This document shows, piece by piece, positions 22,079 through 29,990 of a stretch of DNA of 32,663 nt. The stretch comes from Dysgonamonadaceae bacterium (GTDB lineage: Bacteria; Bacteroidota; Bacteroidia; Bacteroidales; Azobacteroidaceae): NCBI GenBank assembly GCA_031284225.1, contig JAITAH010000367.1:1-32663 (forward strand). Reading direction: 5' to 3'. Made by a program: the position numbers and the translations under genes. Under the pieces are notes generated by a model. It was not told the DNA's origin, made no database searches, and worked only from the letters and a program-made list of their open reading frames with translations. Within the stretch, counting starts at the first letter, position 1; every line of letters begins with the position of its first letter.

Positions 22079-23002
22079 ATGAATGAATCAGGGCTATCGG
22101 TGATTATTCCCTTCTTGAACGAAGGCAAAGAAGTGGAATTGACGGTTGAAAACATCCGGGAAACGGCTTTGTGCCACCCGGATGTTATCCTAATTAATGA
22201 TGGTTCGACCGACAATTTTGATTACGAAGCGGTTGCGAAAAAATACAACTGTCGTTACATCCGTCATGATGAACGGCAAGGCGTTGCGGCTTCGCGTGAT
22301 GAGGGTGTGGTTTTGTGCGAAACGCCGTACTTTATCTTACTTGACGCACACATGGAGTTTTATGAGCAGGGATGGGACGTTCGCCTGGCGTCGGTCTTGC
22401 AAGTCCATCCGCGCAGCCTGGTCGGTATGCGCAGTTGGGTGTTGTGGGAGAGCCGCGAGAACCGGCGGGCGAAGGTATCGCCAACGTATGGGGCTGTTAT
22501 ATCCATGAATGAGACGGATATATTTAAATGTAAATGGAATTATACCGATCCGGATCCGGGTTCTAATATAGTAGAGATAGCGTGCGTGCTGGGTGGCGCT
22601 TATGCCTGCAGCCGGGAGTACTGGCTGGAACTCGACGGTCTGCATGGCTTGATGGGATATGGCATGGATGAGGAGATGATCAGCCTGAAGGTGCGCAAGT
22701 CAGGCGGGCGTTGCCTGCTGATAAAGGACATGGTTGCGGGGCATGTCTATCGGCGACAGGCTCCGTATGAGGTAGTGGATTTTGTTTTAGGGAACAAGAT
22801 ATTCGTTATTGAACTGTTTTTTGAGGGAGGTATGAAGGAAAGGTTGTATGAAAAGTTAAGGGCTCGTTACGGTGAGGAACGGTTCGATAGGGTGTATGGC
22901 GAACGGGATGTGGTATTGATAGAAAGGGAGAGGGCGTATCTTGAAGGGATAAATCGGAGAAGCTTTTCGTCCTTTATTAAAGACGAAACATTAAAACAAT
23001 GA
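22079..23002 (+). CDS. family 2 glycosyltransferase, ppGalNAc-transferase-like
   Basis: The 307-residue GT-A enzyme has SVIIPFLNEGKEVELT (7-22), LINDGSTDN (38-46), and DAH (89-91) as the metal-binding DxH typical of polypeptide GalNAc transferases. GGAYACSREYWLELDGLHG (172-190) and GYGMDEEMISLKVRKSGG carry the acceptor-side acidic residues. It transfers a sugar from a nucleotide donor; sugar and acceptor are unknown. There is no signal peptide or membrane segment. Its place in the tail operon right after two fibre genes suggests fibre glycosylation, though modification of host surface glycans is possible. Its stop overlaps the next start (ATGA). Confidence 0.88.
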   Translation: MNESGLSVIIPFLNEGKEVELTVENIRETALCHPDVILINDGSTDNFDYEAVAKKYNCRYIRHDERQGVAASRDEGVVLCETPYFILLDAHMEFYEQGWDVRLASVLQVHPRSLVGMRSWVLWESRENRRAKVSPTYGAVISMNETDIFKCKWNYTDPDPGSNIVEIACVLGGAYACSREYWLELDGLHGLMGYGMDEEMISLKVRKSGGRCLLIKDMVAGHVYRRQAPYEVVDFVLGNKIFVIELFFEGGMKERLYEKLRARYGEERFDRVYGERDVVLIERERAYLEGINRRSFSSFIKDETLKQ

Positions 23003-23658
23003 ACAAATTAGCAACACACAACAGTTTATCGGGTTACCGGGTGAAAACATGGTGGCTCCGGCCATTCAATTTCCTGAGTAAGTGTCAGGACAAGACGTTG
23101 GAGGAACAGTATGCCTCCGGCGCTCGTAGCTTTGATTTGCGTTTCGCCAAATACCGGGGCGAATGGTATGCGGCGCACGGGGCGATGGTTTATGAAATTA
23201 CGTTAAGTCAGGCCATCAGGAAACTGGCCTCGCTTCCCTGTCCGGTTTATTTCCGGGTACTCTGCGAGGACACTTTTTATCGGCAATCGGACGCAAAGGA
23301 GCTGTCCATGCGGATTTCTGAAGAAATTAATGAATTGTCCGGTTTAACCCCACTTTACGTTCAGTCCAAGCGGACGTGGGAAGTGGTTGTGGAATATGCC
23401 GGGAACAGGGAATGTGCCAACTTCGACCTTTGGTCGTTCACCGAGAATGACCGGGATTCGCTCTGCACTAAGGTGGCACAGATGTACGAACTTCAAACGA
23501 CGGATGATAAAATAAACTTTATCGGCTGCTACGAATCAGCCGGCGTGCCCTGGTTATTTGGATTACCGTTGCCAAGGCTGGCAGCCCGGGCATTGACGCC
23601 AATTGCGCTGAAAAAACAATGGAAAGAGAATGATTGCCCGGTGGTGGACTTCATATAG
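22999..23658 (+). CDS. phosphatidylinositol phospholipase C-like protein
   Basis: The 219-residue protein begins MNKLATHNSLSGYRVKTWWL. H7 and N8 in THNSL correspond to the first catalytic pair of PI-PLC X domains. GARSFDLRFAKYRGEWYAAH (41-60) supplies D46, R48 and the second His H60, followed by G. The family cleaves phosphodiester bonds in inositol lipids by general acid-base catalysis. No signal peptide is seen. It is coupled to the glycosyltransferase gene by a 4-base overlap. Its substrate is unknown; some Bacteroidota make inositol phospholipids, so a membrane target is conceivable. The C-terminus is not recognised. Confidence 0.6.
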   Translation: MNKLATHNSLSGYRVKTWWLRPFNFLSKCQDKTLEEQYASGARSFDLRFAKYRGEWYAAHGAMVYEITLSQAIRKLASLPCPVYFRVLCEDTFYRQSDAKELSMRISEEINELSGLTPLYVQSKRTWEVVVEYAGNRECANFDLWSFTENDRDSLCTKVAQMYELQTTDDKINFIGCYESAGVPWLFGLPLPRLAARALTPIALKKQWKENDCPVVDFI

Positions 23659-23660
23659 TG

Positions 23661-24203
23661 TCATTTGTCATCGCTGGAATGAACGACTGCTATTTTTGCT
23701 ACGCCTGTTTTTTCGATGGATAAGGTTACTTTATCTGGCAGCATATAACAAGTATATTCATTGCCTTTTTTTGCGTCCTCGAACTGTATATTGGTTGGCC
23801 AATAGAATATAAATAATTCGATTACGCGGTGCGGTGTTCCGGTTATTTCGACCTGTTCGGGTAAGAAGTAGCCGGATTCGCTTTTTACTTTGTAGCGGAT
23901 GGTAAGGCGTTCGGGATTGCCTTTGCTGGTGCGCTGAACGCACTCGCTGATAATATAACCGTTTTTGTATTCGTTGCTTTTTTCACTCATTTGCATGTGC
24001 TTGTACAGGAAATCAAGCAACCGGAGGTGTGAGAAATTTAACTCCAACCCGCCGGTAAAGACGGTCAGATAATCGTGCCGGCTGTTGGCTTTTGTCATCA
24101 TTTTTACGCTCGCCTGCATCCGATTCTGTTTTTCTTCAAAGGATTCCTGTGCAAACAGCAGGCAGGGAACGGACAGGAGAAGTAGTAGTAATCGTGTTTT
24201 CAT
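23661..24203 (-). CDS. secreted hypothetical protein (Sec signal peptide)
   Basis: The 180-residue protein has a clear signal peptide, MKTRLLLLLLSVPCLLFAQ, with probable cleavage after Ala18-Gln19. The mature part has a helical first third (EKQNRMQASVKMMTKANSRH) and a beta-rich remainder (RLTIRYKVKSESGYFLPEQV, then ITGTPHRVIELFIFYW). No family is recognised. It converges on the PI-PLC-like gene with 2 bases between stops. It lies downstream of the early operon but behind a hairpin, so it may be transcribed on its own. A lysogenic-conversion role is an inference. Confidence 0.75.
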   Translation of the reverse strand: MKTRLLLLLLSVPCLLFAQESFEEKQNRMQASVKMMTKANSRHDYLTVFTGGLELNFSHLRLLDFLYKHMQMSEKSNEYKNGYIISECVQRTSKGNPERLTIRYKVKSESGYFLPEQVEITGTPHRVIELFIFYWPTNIQFEDAKKGNEYTCYMLPDKVTLSIEKTGVAKIAVVHSSDDK

Positions 24204-24225
24204 GGCAAATTATATTTTTTGACGT

Positions 24226-24252
24226 AAAAGTAATGTATTTTTTATTACTTTT
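24226..24252 (-). terminator. A/T hairpin at the end of the early operon
   Basis: AAAAGTAAT (24226-24234) pairs perfectly with ATTACTTTT (24244-24252) around a 9-base loop. The HAD gene stop codon lies in one arm. The stem has only A/T pairs apart from one G-C, so termination would be modest. TACTTTTA inside it on the minus strand resembles a -7 element for the secreted-protein gene. Confidence 0.4.
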
Positions 24253-24613
24253 CATAAAACCAGACCGGTTTTACCTTTCCGGATACGATGTCGTAAATCT
24301 CGTGCCATGTCGGAAGTCCGCCTATTTGCCTGTCGTCGATATAGACGTCGGCAAATATTTTGCGTGATGCGAAGCCGTATTTTTTCACCACTCCCGGCGC
24401 ATGGTTGTTTACCCGGTTAAAGGGTATTTTGTGTTCGACTAACCAGTTTACCATATCGGTTTGGTAATCGCCTTCGCGGCATGTCCATATAATGATGTAA
24501 TGCCCGTCTTCCGCCAATTGTTGCATGATTTCGGCTGCATAAGGCGCCGGCGCGCCGATAGCGGGATATTCGCCGGTATGTAATGTCCCGTCAAAATCTA
24601 CCGCTATGATCAT
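24245..24613 (-). CDS. HAD-superfamily small phosphatase/nucleotidase-like protein
   Basis: The 122-residue protein begins MIIAVDFDGTLHTGEYPAIG. D6 and D8 of DFDGT are the nucleophile and acid of HAD phosphatases. WTCREGDYQTD (43-53) carries motif II Thr, and KIFADVYIDDRQ (85-96) the acidic motif IV. Proteins of this small type are often found in phages and Bacteroidota and remove phosphates from small substrates, possibly nucleotides. It is the last gene of the early operon and overlaps the DUF3820-like gene by 23 bases. Substrate unknown. Confidence 0.82.
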   Translation of the reverse strand: MIIAVDFDGTLHTGEYPAIGAPAPYAAEIMQQLAEDGHYIIIWTCREGDYQTDMVNWLVEHKIPFNRVNNHAPGVVKKYGFASRKIFADVYIDDRQIGGLPTWHEIYDIVSGKVKPVWFYEK

Positions 24614-24803
24614 ATCGTTTGTTTTTTAAATCCCACGCCTCTTCCTGAATGATAGCTATCCAATTATCATTGATATACTCCAATACATCTCCGTGCGCTT
24701 TGTCTTCTTTGTATAACCCAATCAGATACGACGCCGGAACATCAATCATTGGCTTGCCTTTGTGTATTCCCCAAGGCATCGGGGATTCGTCCGTTAACTT
24801 CAT
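24591..24803 (-). CDS. DUF3820-like small protein
   Basis: The 70-residue protein has the DUF3820 pattern MPWGIHKGKPMIDVPASYLI followed by GLYKEDKAHGDVLEYI. This domain occurs alone in phages and fused to exonucleases, and its biochemical role is unclear. It is translationally coupled to the DnaA-like gene upstream (ATGA overlap) and to the HAD gene downstream. Confidence 0.78.
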   Translation of the reverse strand: MKLTDESPMPWGIHKGKPMIDVPASYLIGLYKEDKAHGDVLEYINDNWIAIIQEEAWDLKNKRYDHSGRF

Positions 24804-25072
24804 AGATACTTCTTTTTAATGTCTTTTGTTAAATTATATAATTGCATTATTGCTTTGTCCTTGGCCTCTATCAGTCCTTTGGCTCGTTTTATGCCATTGG
24901 TTACGGTCGAGTGATGGCAGCCGCACAGCCGGCCTATTTCGCTGTGCGAATAGCCGTTCAGGTACAGAATATAACGATATACGTGGCGGGCGTCGGTTAT
25001 TCGTCTCGCCCTGCTTGTTCCCAGAATTTCTAATTCGGGAATGCCTGTTCGTTTAGCAAATTCGGTAATCAT
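24800..25072 (-). CDS. orphan DnaA domain IV-like DNA-binding protein
   Basis: The 90-residue protein matches the C-terminal DNA-binding domain of DnaA: TSRARRITDARHVYRYILYL (19-38), GYSHSEIGRLCGCHHSTVTN (41-60), and GIKRAKGLIEAKD. The segment CHHSTVTN aligns with the DnaA-box contact signature DHTTV. It lacks the ATPase domain. It could bind DnaA boxes and affect host replication or act as a regulator. A 42-base tRNA T-arm-like element lies 16 bases before its start. Confidence 0.82.
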   Translation of the reverse strand: MITEFAKRTGIPELEILGTSRARRITDARHVYRYILYLNGYSHSEIGRLCGCHHSTVTNGIKRAKGLIEAKDKAIMQLYNLTKDIKKKYL

Positions 25073-25088
25073 ACTGTTTTCATTAATT

Positions 25089-25130
25089 GTTCCTGTCCGG
25101 GAATCGAACCCGGATTAAACCGTTCAGGAT
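25089..25130 (-). repeat. tRNA T-arm-like element, copy A
   Basis: Read on the minus strand: TCCTG, 10 linker bases, TCCGGG, loop TTCGATT, CCCGGA, CAGGA, then ACA. The 6-bp inner stem with a T-loop-like heptaloop stacks directly on the 5-bp outer stem, as the T arm does on the acceptor stem of tRNA. D and anticodon arms are absent. It is related to copies at 29921-29965 and 31568-31612. Confidence 0.75.
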
Positions 25131-25188
25131 TTTTTTTAGAAAAGGTTTTGGTTAAATCTTTTTGAATAAAAAGTATATGAAACAGATG

Positions 25189-25845
25189 TTATGCGTTCGA
25201 CATGGAGAGATTGAGCCAGATGTCCCGGCCGTCTTCGTCTTTGTATTTGGCTTTGACAAAGGTGCTTGTTTTTTGCGGGACGTAGGCTTCCTGAATTTCC
25301 CGGACGTGGCTTATCAGTTCCTCGTCGCCGATTTTAACCGCCCGGTTGTAGAGTTCGAGCACGCGGTTGGCTTTTAATAGACCTTCTTTGTTTGGTCGAA
25401 GCAAGTCGCGGATCATCTCTACCAGTTCTGCGTTGGATTCGTTGAGTTTGCCGGACAGCCATTGGTTAACGCCTTCTACTCCGGAAGCGGCCAGATCCCG
25501 ATTCCAGCCATCTACGACATTGTATCCGACGATTATCGTCCGATCGCATTTTTGGGTGGAGAATGTGTGTGTCTGCTGCTTTTCCCAGGCTTCATCGCTC
25601 ATGTTGTACACTGTTTTTTTGAGCGCCAGAACGTTTCTTACGCCATCGAACACCTCTCCCTTGGACAGGGTGAGGTTCTTGGCTACCTCAATCAGTTTTG
25701 GGAAAAAGGTCTCTACAAATTCGTGTTGCAGTTGTTTTAATGTTTCCCGTTCTCTGATTTCTTTTTCTTTTTCGCCTTTCTTTCTTGCTTCTAATTGCGC
25801 TTCGAGAGCGGTTAATTCTTCTTTTGTTAAATCTTTAATGTCCAT
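25189..25845 (-). CDS. DUF3164-family early protein
   Basis: The 218-residue protein matches the DUF3164 type common in Mu-like phages. It opens MDIKDLTKEELTALEAQLEA with a long charged helix. The core has GVRNVLALKKTVYNMSDEAW and RTIIVGYNVVDGWNRDL, and ends with EAYVPQKTSTFVKAKYKDED. The family's function is not established. Its location between MuB-like genes and the late part of the early operon is normal for transposable phages. Confidence 0.85.
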   Translation of the reverse strand: MDIKDLTKEELTALEAQLEARKKGEKEKEIRERETLKQLQHEFVETFFPKLIEVAKNLTLSKGEVFDGVRNVLALKKTVYNMSDEAWEKQQTHTFSTQKCDRTIIVGYNVVDGWNRDLAASGVEGVNQWLSGKLNESNAELVEMIRDLLRPNKEGLLKANRVLELYNRAVKIGDEELISHVREIQEAYVPQKTSTFVKAKYKDEDGRDIWLNLSMSNA

Positions 25846-25868
25846 GATGATAAATTTTTAAATGTTAT

Positions 25869-26111
25869 TTAAATGTTAGATAATTTGAGTTCAATCTCGT
25901 CTAATTGCCGGCGCGGATTGGGTTCGTTCAGCATATTGTTGAACGTTGCATAGCTGCAGCCCAATTCCGGTTGAATGCGAATATCGAAAATCCTTCGGCG
26001 AACGCTGGTAGCGGTGTCGAATTGCGACAGCAGTTCCTGCGCTTTCAGGCACCGACGCAAGTAGGCCGCCCGCCGCCCCAGTTTCATAAGATGGATTTTT
26101 CTGCTATCCAT
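25869..26111 (-). CDS. hypothetical early protein
   Basis: The 80-residue protein starts MDSRKIHLMKLGRRAAYLRR and is basic and helical. A TATSVRRRIFDIRIQPELGC stretch is followed by SYATFNNMLNEPNP, which may form a helix-turn-helix. I recognise no family. The start at 26111 avoids overlap with the preceding gene's coding end. Confidence 0.6.
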   Translation of the reverse strand: MDSRKIHLMKLGRRAAYLRRCLKAQELLSQFDTATSVRRRIFDIRIQPELGCSYATFNNMLNEPNPRRQLDEIELKLSNI

Positions 26112-26116
26112 TGTTA

Positions 26117-26566
26117 TTAATTCAAAAATGCAATGCATTGAATTTCCTGTCGTATTTTATCCTGTTTAGACAGGATGCTCGACATTTTAGGAATGAAGTT
26201 CCGCAGTTCATCTACCGTCATTTCGCCCAGCGTTTTGCCTGCTACGCGCGGCTGGCGCATAAAGGCGTTTACTCTGCTCCAGTCGGTAGTGTCGATGCCG
26301 TACTTTTGCAGGCGGTGCAGGATGGTTGACCGCAAATGTTTCAGTTCGGCTATTTCCGGCGAGCAGGATTGGCGGCCGATTAGTTCATTGACCAGGCTTT
26401 GCATTTGTTGAATCATTCGATTGTAACCTTGCGGGTCGCTTTCGTAAAATTCGCTCAGGGAGGTTGTGCGGAGGTTGCTGTATTGCCACACCCAGTCTTC
26501 TTTGTTGGCCTGCGGAATCTGTTTTAGCAGCGTGTAAAAACGTGCGTGGGATACTTTAGTTTCCAT
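26117..26566 (-). CDS. hypothetical early protein, possibly gp16/DUF1018-like
   Basis: The 149-residue protein has an N-terminal helix (SHARFYTLLKQIPQANKEDW). Its C-terminal part, LRSTILHRLQKYGIDTTDWS then FMRQPRVAGKTLGEMTVDEL, has the look of the late part of Mu gp16-type proteins. The match is not strong. It overlaps the MuB-like gene by 11 bases, so the two are coupled. Confidence 0.6.
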   Translation of the reverse strand: METKVSHARFYTLLKQIPQANKEDWVWQYSNLRTTSLSEFYESDPQGYNRMIQQMQSLVNELIGRQSCSPEIAELKHLRSTILHRLQKYGIDTTDWSRVNAFMRQPRVAGKTLGEMTVDELRNFIPKMSSILSKQDKIRQEIQCIAFLN

Positions 26567-27488
26567 GTTTCATATTTAATTTTTCGCGTTTAATAACCCG
26601 TTTCAGGCGGCGCATATCTTCGATTACGTCGATCCGCCGCCCGTCGGATAACGTGATTTTGGAGGGCTCGCAGTCTTTAAAGATACGTTGTTGAAGGTCT
26701 TTATCGGCGATGCCGTTTGCTTCGCACACCTTGCGCGTGTCGGCCAGCGTAGAGCCTGTCAGGTTGATGTATTTACGGCCAAAGCGGCTGTCTAATTCGT
26801 CATAGCCGGCGCGATTGAGGCGTACGCCGCGTTTGATTTCATACTCCAGATTCTCGGTGCCCAGAATAACCAGCCCCAGGACGTCCTCACACTCGTTAAA
26901 GAGGTGGATAAGGGTGCGGAAGGCCGATGGCTTCAATGAATTGGCCTGGTCGAGAATAATCAGCGGGCGAGTGTTCCGGTGCGACAGGGTTTTAACCGTT
27001 TCGCTGATGTTCCGGATCAGGCTTTGTACGGTGGCATTGGAGAAGCCTTTGGGAACTTCCGCTCCGGTTTCGCGGGCGATTTCCGCCAAAAAGGTACGTC
27101 CTATCCATTCGTGGCAATTAATCCAGAATACGCCGTGTTTGCGGTTCGCCTGATAAAAATCCTTTGCGGCAGCCGTTTTTCCCGAACCGGCTTTGTGCGA
27201 GATGCCGATAAACATGCTTTCGTCTTTAGCGTCGCGCAAAACGTCGGTAATGATACGGAAGTTGGTCGTTTCGGCAAGGTTCCAAGTACCATCGTCCCAT
27301 TCGTAGCCCAGCGCCAGGGCAATGGTTGTATAGACGTCGCTGCCTTCGGCGGCGTAGCTTCCTTTGCGCAGTTGCGATATGGTCGCTTCCGAAAGTTTGC
27401 ACTTCAGGGCTACCGCCCGGTAACTGCCTAATCGTTCTTTTTCGTCTTCAATGAGTTGAAGAATTGCGTTTTTTTGTTCGTTTGTCAT
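26556..27488 (-). CDS. MuB-like AAA+ ATPase, transposition target protein
   Basis: The 310-residue protein starts with a helix-turn-helix (GSYRAVALKCKLSEATISQL, 21-40). The ATPase follows, with P-loop KAGSGKT (99-105), Walker B LIILDQ (177-181 area), and sensor-like LGLVILGTENLE. MuB binds DNA in an ATP-dependent way, delivers target DNA to the transposase and stimulates strand transfer. I chose ATG 27488. It lies downstream of the transposase with one small gene between, the Mu order A-B. Confidence 0.9.
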   Translation of the reverse strand: MTNEQKNAILQLIEDEKERLGSYRAVALKCKLSEATISQLRKGSYAAEGSDVYTTIALALGYEWDDGTWNLAETTNFRIITDVLRDAKDESMFIGISHKAGSGKTAAAKDFYQANRKHGVFWINCHEWIGRTFLAEIARETGAEVPKGFSNATVQSLIRNISETVKTLSHRNTRPLIILDQANSLKPSAFRTLIHLFNECEDVLGLVILGTENLEYEIKRGVRLNRAGYDELDSRFGRKYINLTGSTLADTRKVCEANGIADKDLQQRIFKDCEPSKITLSDGRRIDVIEDMRRLKRVIKREKLNMKHGN

Positions 27489-27558
27489 ACTGTTTACGTG
27501 TTTTAAATGTCCTTTAAAGTGGTTGTGAGGCTGCCTTAAAGGGTGTTTCATTCATAAT

Positions 27559-27882
27559 TTATTGATGATTTTTATTCTTCACTTTTTTGTTTTTTGATGG
27601 TTTAAAATCCTTATCGCACAATTCCAAGTCTTTTACTATCATCTTTAAATCCGACAGGGTGATATTCTTTTTACCGATGGTTGCAAAAGGCTCCCATGCT
27701 TCGTTAATTAGCGCGTATTTATTAATTAAAAAAAAATCAAATACCCGATCGTTGCGTTCTACCCATTGCATCATTGCCTTATATGAAGCAAATTCGCGAT
27801 AGGATGTGCTCTGTTCGCCTATAATCATATAAGTGGCTTTGAATCGTGTTGAATTTTCGATTTTCTTTCTATTTGTTAGCAT
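27559..27882 (-). CDS. hypothetical protein between transposase and MuB-like genes
   Basis: The 107-residue protein begins MLTNRKKIENSTRFKATYMI. It has a compact core (ASYKAMMQWVERNDRVFDFF) and a lysine-rich tail (SKNKKVKNKNHQ). No family recognised. Its start lies 2 bases from the end of the transposase gene, so it belongs to the same transcript. Confidence 0.65.
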   Translation of the reverse strand: MLTNRKKIENSTRFKATYMIIGEQSTSYREFASYKAMMQWVERNDRVFDFFLINKYALINEAWEPFATIGKKNITLSDLKMIVKDLELCDKDFKPSKNKKVKNKNHQ

Positions 27883-27883
27883 T

Positions 27884-29908
27884 TTAATATTTAATTAAGT
27901 CCCTTGTATTTAAAATTTCTTCTTCTTCCGTTTCCCACATTTCGCGCAAATAGGCTGTTTCTGCCGCCTCGTGTGCGTGTTTTTTGATGCGACCGCCCAG
28001 CAGGAGACCGACTTCGGAAGTCGGTTCGTTTTCTTCGTCAGGCGCAATATACTGCGTTTCTGCGCTTCGTTGACGGGCTTCGATTTCCCGTAATTTCTTT
28101 GCCCGGTATGCCTCGTTGTCGGCGGCGATTTTCTTCATCTTGCCGACAGCCCGCATATCCTTGTTGGGGCCGAAGCGTTGCGCTGGGGGTACTTCGGCGA
28201 ATGTGCCCAGGAAGGTTGTGCCGTCAAAGAGATGTACGCGGCTGAGATCTTCCGGATCGAAGCAGTTAATCAGTTTTTCGCCGGTGTATTTATCCACGAT
28301 TTCGCAGTCGTCAATACCATAGTAATAAGTGGCGTTTTCGATCTGCGTTTGAATCATATAATTACGGATAGACACCTCTTTGTGCAATCCAAACAGGTAG
28401 CAGAATTGCGGTTCCGATATGGGGTTGGTATTGGGCTTGTCGCTTTCGTCGTGCAACTGTTCCGGCGAACGGTCTATGTGTTTGAATTTATTCGAATAAC
28501 GATTGTACGGCGTTTGGTTGTGCATTTCGAGTATCCTGTCCGTTTCGCGGATAGCGGCGTCAAAATCGAAATTGTTTTTTGCCGCCCACTGGCGCATTTT
28601 GGCAACGTATTCTTTGCTTCGGTGCGCGTGGCGGCGTGTCGAGCGGACGCCTTCGCCGTAATACAGGTCGCTTTCTGCCATGAAAACGTCTTGCAGGGTA
28701 CCGAACCAGCGTTCCATGTGCGCTTTGCCTTCGGCTTTGTGCGTTACGGTCATCACTGTGCCGGCGCGGCGTAGATTGTATTCTATCCAGCTCCATTCCT
28801 GCGTATTGTGTCCGGGAAAGCGGTCGTATATCAGTTCGTAAGGCAAGTATCCGGCATTGCGGACAGCCGTCGCCAGGGCGTTAATAACCGCCTGTGCGTT
28901 TTCTTCGTAGCAGTATTCCCAGCCCAGCGGCAGGCCGCTCATCACGTCGCGAATGGCAACGATATAGAGGTATTTGTTGACGGTTTTCCGTTTGCCGTCC
29001 TTGTCGGTAAAGGTTGCTTTGTGGTCGATGATATTCACGCGCGTTCCGTCAATCTGCCAAGCATCGCCTGCATAGAGAGCCGTTTGCGTGGGTACGTAAC
29101 TGCGGTACTGGTGATTGAACCGGCTACCGGAACCGTAGCGTTTGTGAATCAGGTTTTTTGTTTCAGATTTTGCCATAAAACCGCTCACCCAGCGCAGGGA
29201 CGGCCCATTGTCGATGCCCGACTGGTTACAAATCAAATTGATTTTGCGGTAGATATGTGCTGCCGAATAGTTTTTTTCGGAGGTGGCCAACTCAAAAACC
29301 AAGCCTTTTAATGCGTCGTTTTTGGCTATTTTCGCCGCGTTGGCATTGTTTTTATTTTTCACAATAATAATCTCTTTGACGTCGGTTCCGTTGACGTACA
29401 GCCTTATTTTATCGCGCAGGTTACGCCAGGACTTGGGCAGGTATCGAACCCCCTGCAAGTTGATTTCGTTGGCCAGCTGTTCAAAAAATATACTCTTATT
29501 AAATGGGATCCGGTTGATTTCGATGTGGTTCTTTGCGCTGTGCAGGACGGCGGCCGACTGCGCCTCTGACAAGGTGTTGAATTGTGAAGTGAACATCCGG
29601 AATCCATCGGATAAGGCTTCGCTGACCAGACTTTGAACGGTGTTTCCGGGGTGAATGGCGTAATTTTTTATGATTTCGATTTCAGGAAGTCGCATCCGGT
29701 ATGCCTCCGGTATGTTATTGTAAATGAAATAGTCTTTCCCCTGTACTTGGATAAATTTCCATGCAACATCTTTGGAACCCGCACGCTTGGCCCGCGATTT
29801 GGCCACGCGAAGGTAATCGCTGTTTACGTTTGCGTTTTGTACTAAAAAATTGCAGTTTAAGCAAATCATTGAATTGTAATTTAATATGTCGCCGGATGCA
29901 ATGTTCAT
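27884..29908 (-). CDS. MuA-like DDE transposase
   Basis: The 674-residue enzyme catalyses replicative transposition. The RNase H-fold core has D287 (AWQIDGTRVNIID), D362 (ELIYDRFPGHNTQEW) and E399 (HKAEGKAHMERWFGTLQD), the DDE set in order with Mu-like spacing. N-terminal regions (1-250) are helical and probably bind the phage ends, and the C-terminal tail is basic then acidic, for MuB contact. I chose ATG 29908, which follows a run of 13 A. An in-frame ATG at 29989 would add 27 residues translating the tRNA-like element. Confidence 0.93.
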   Translation of the reverse strand: MNIASGDILNYNSMICLNCNFLVQNANVNSDYLRVAKSRAKRAGSKDVAWKFIQVQGKDYFIYNNIPEAYRMRLPEIEIIKNYAIHPGNTVQSLVSEALSDGFRMFTSQFNTLSEAQSAAVLHSAKNHIEINRIPFNKSIFFEQLANEINLQGVRYLPKSWRNLRDKIRLYVNGTDVKEIIIVKNKNNANAAKIAKNDALKGLVFELATSEKNYSAAHIYRKINLICNQSGIDNGPSLRWVSGFMAKSETKNLIHKRYGSGSRFNHQYRSYVPTQTALYAGDAWQIDGTRVNIIDHKATFTDKDGKRKTVNKYLYIVAIRDVMSGLPLGWEYCYEENAQAVINALATAVRNAGYLPYELIYDRFPGHNTQEWSWIEYNLRRAGTVMTVTHKAEGKAHMERWFGTLQDVFMAESDLYYGEGVRSTRRHAHRSKEYVAKMRQWAAKNNFDFDAAIRETDRILEMHNQTPYNRYSNKFKHIDRSPEQLHDESDKPNTNPISEPQFCYLFGLHKEVSIRNYMIQTQIENATYYYGIDDCEIVDKYTGEKLINCFDPEDLSRVHLFDGTTFLGTFAEVPPAQRFGPNKDMRAVGKMKKIAADNEAYRAKKLREIEARQRSAETQYIAPDEENEPTSEVGLLLGGRIKKHAHEAAETAYLREMWETEEEEILNTRDLIKY

Positions 29909-29920
29909 TTTTTTTTTTTT

Positions 29921-29965
29921 TGTTCCTGCCCCGGAATCGAACACGGGGCGTAAACCGTTCCGGAT
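29921..29965 (-). repeat. tRNA T-arm-like element, copy B (transposase leader)
   Basis: It differs from copy C (31568-31612) at only 5 of 45 positions. On the minus strand GCCCCG pairs with CGGGGC around a loop with GTTCGATT. The outer arms TCCGG and CAGGA pair with one mismatch. An A-run and the transposase ATG follow directly. Confidence 0.7.
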
Positions 29966-29990
29966 TCGTAGTGATTGACAAATGCCCATA

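Noticed and set aside
20373..23658. Diversity-generating retroelement near the tail fibre
   Set aside because: Some Bacteroides Mu-like phages carry one, but no reverse transcriptase gene and no template/variable repeat pair is visible in this window.
25089..25130. A complete tRNA gene
   Set aside because: Only a T-arm and a short outer stem are present; there is no D arm, anticodon arm or 5' acceptor half upstream that would pair with the 3' end.
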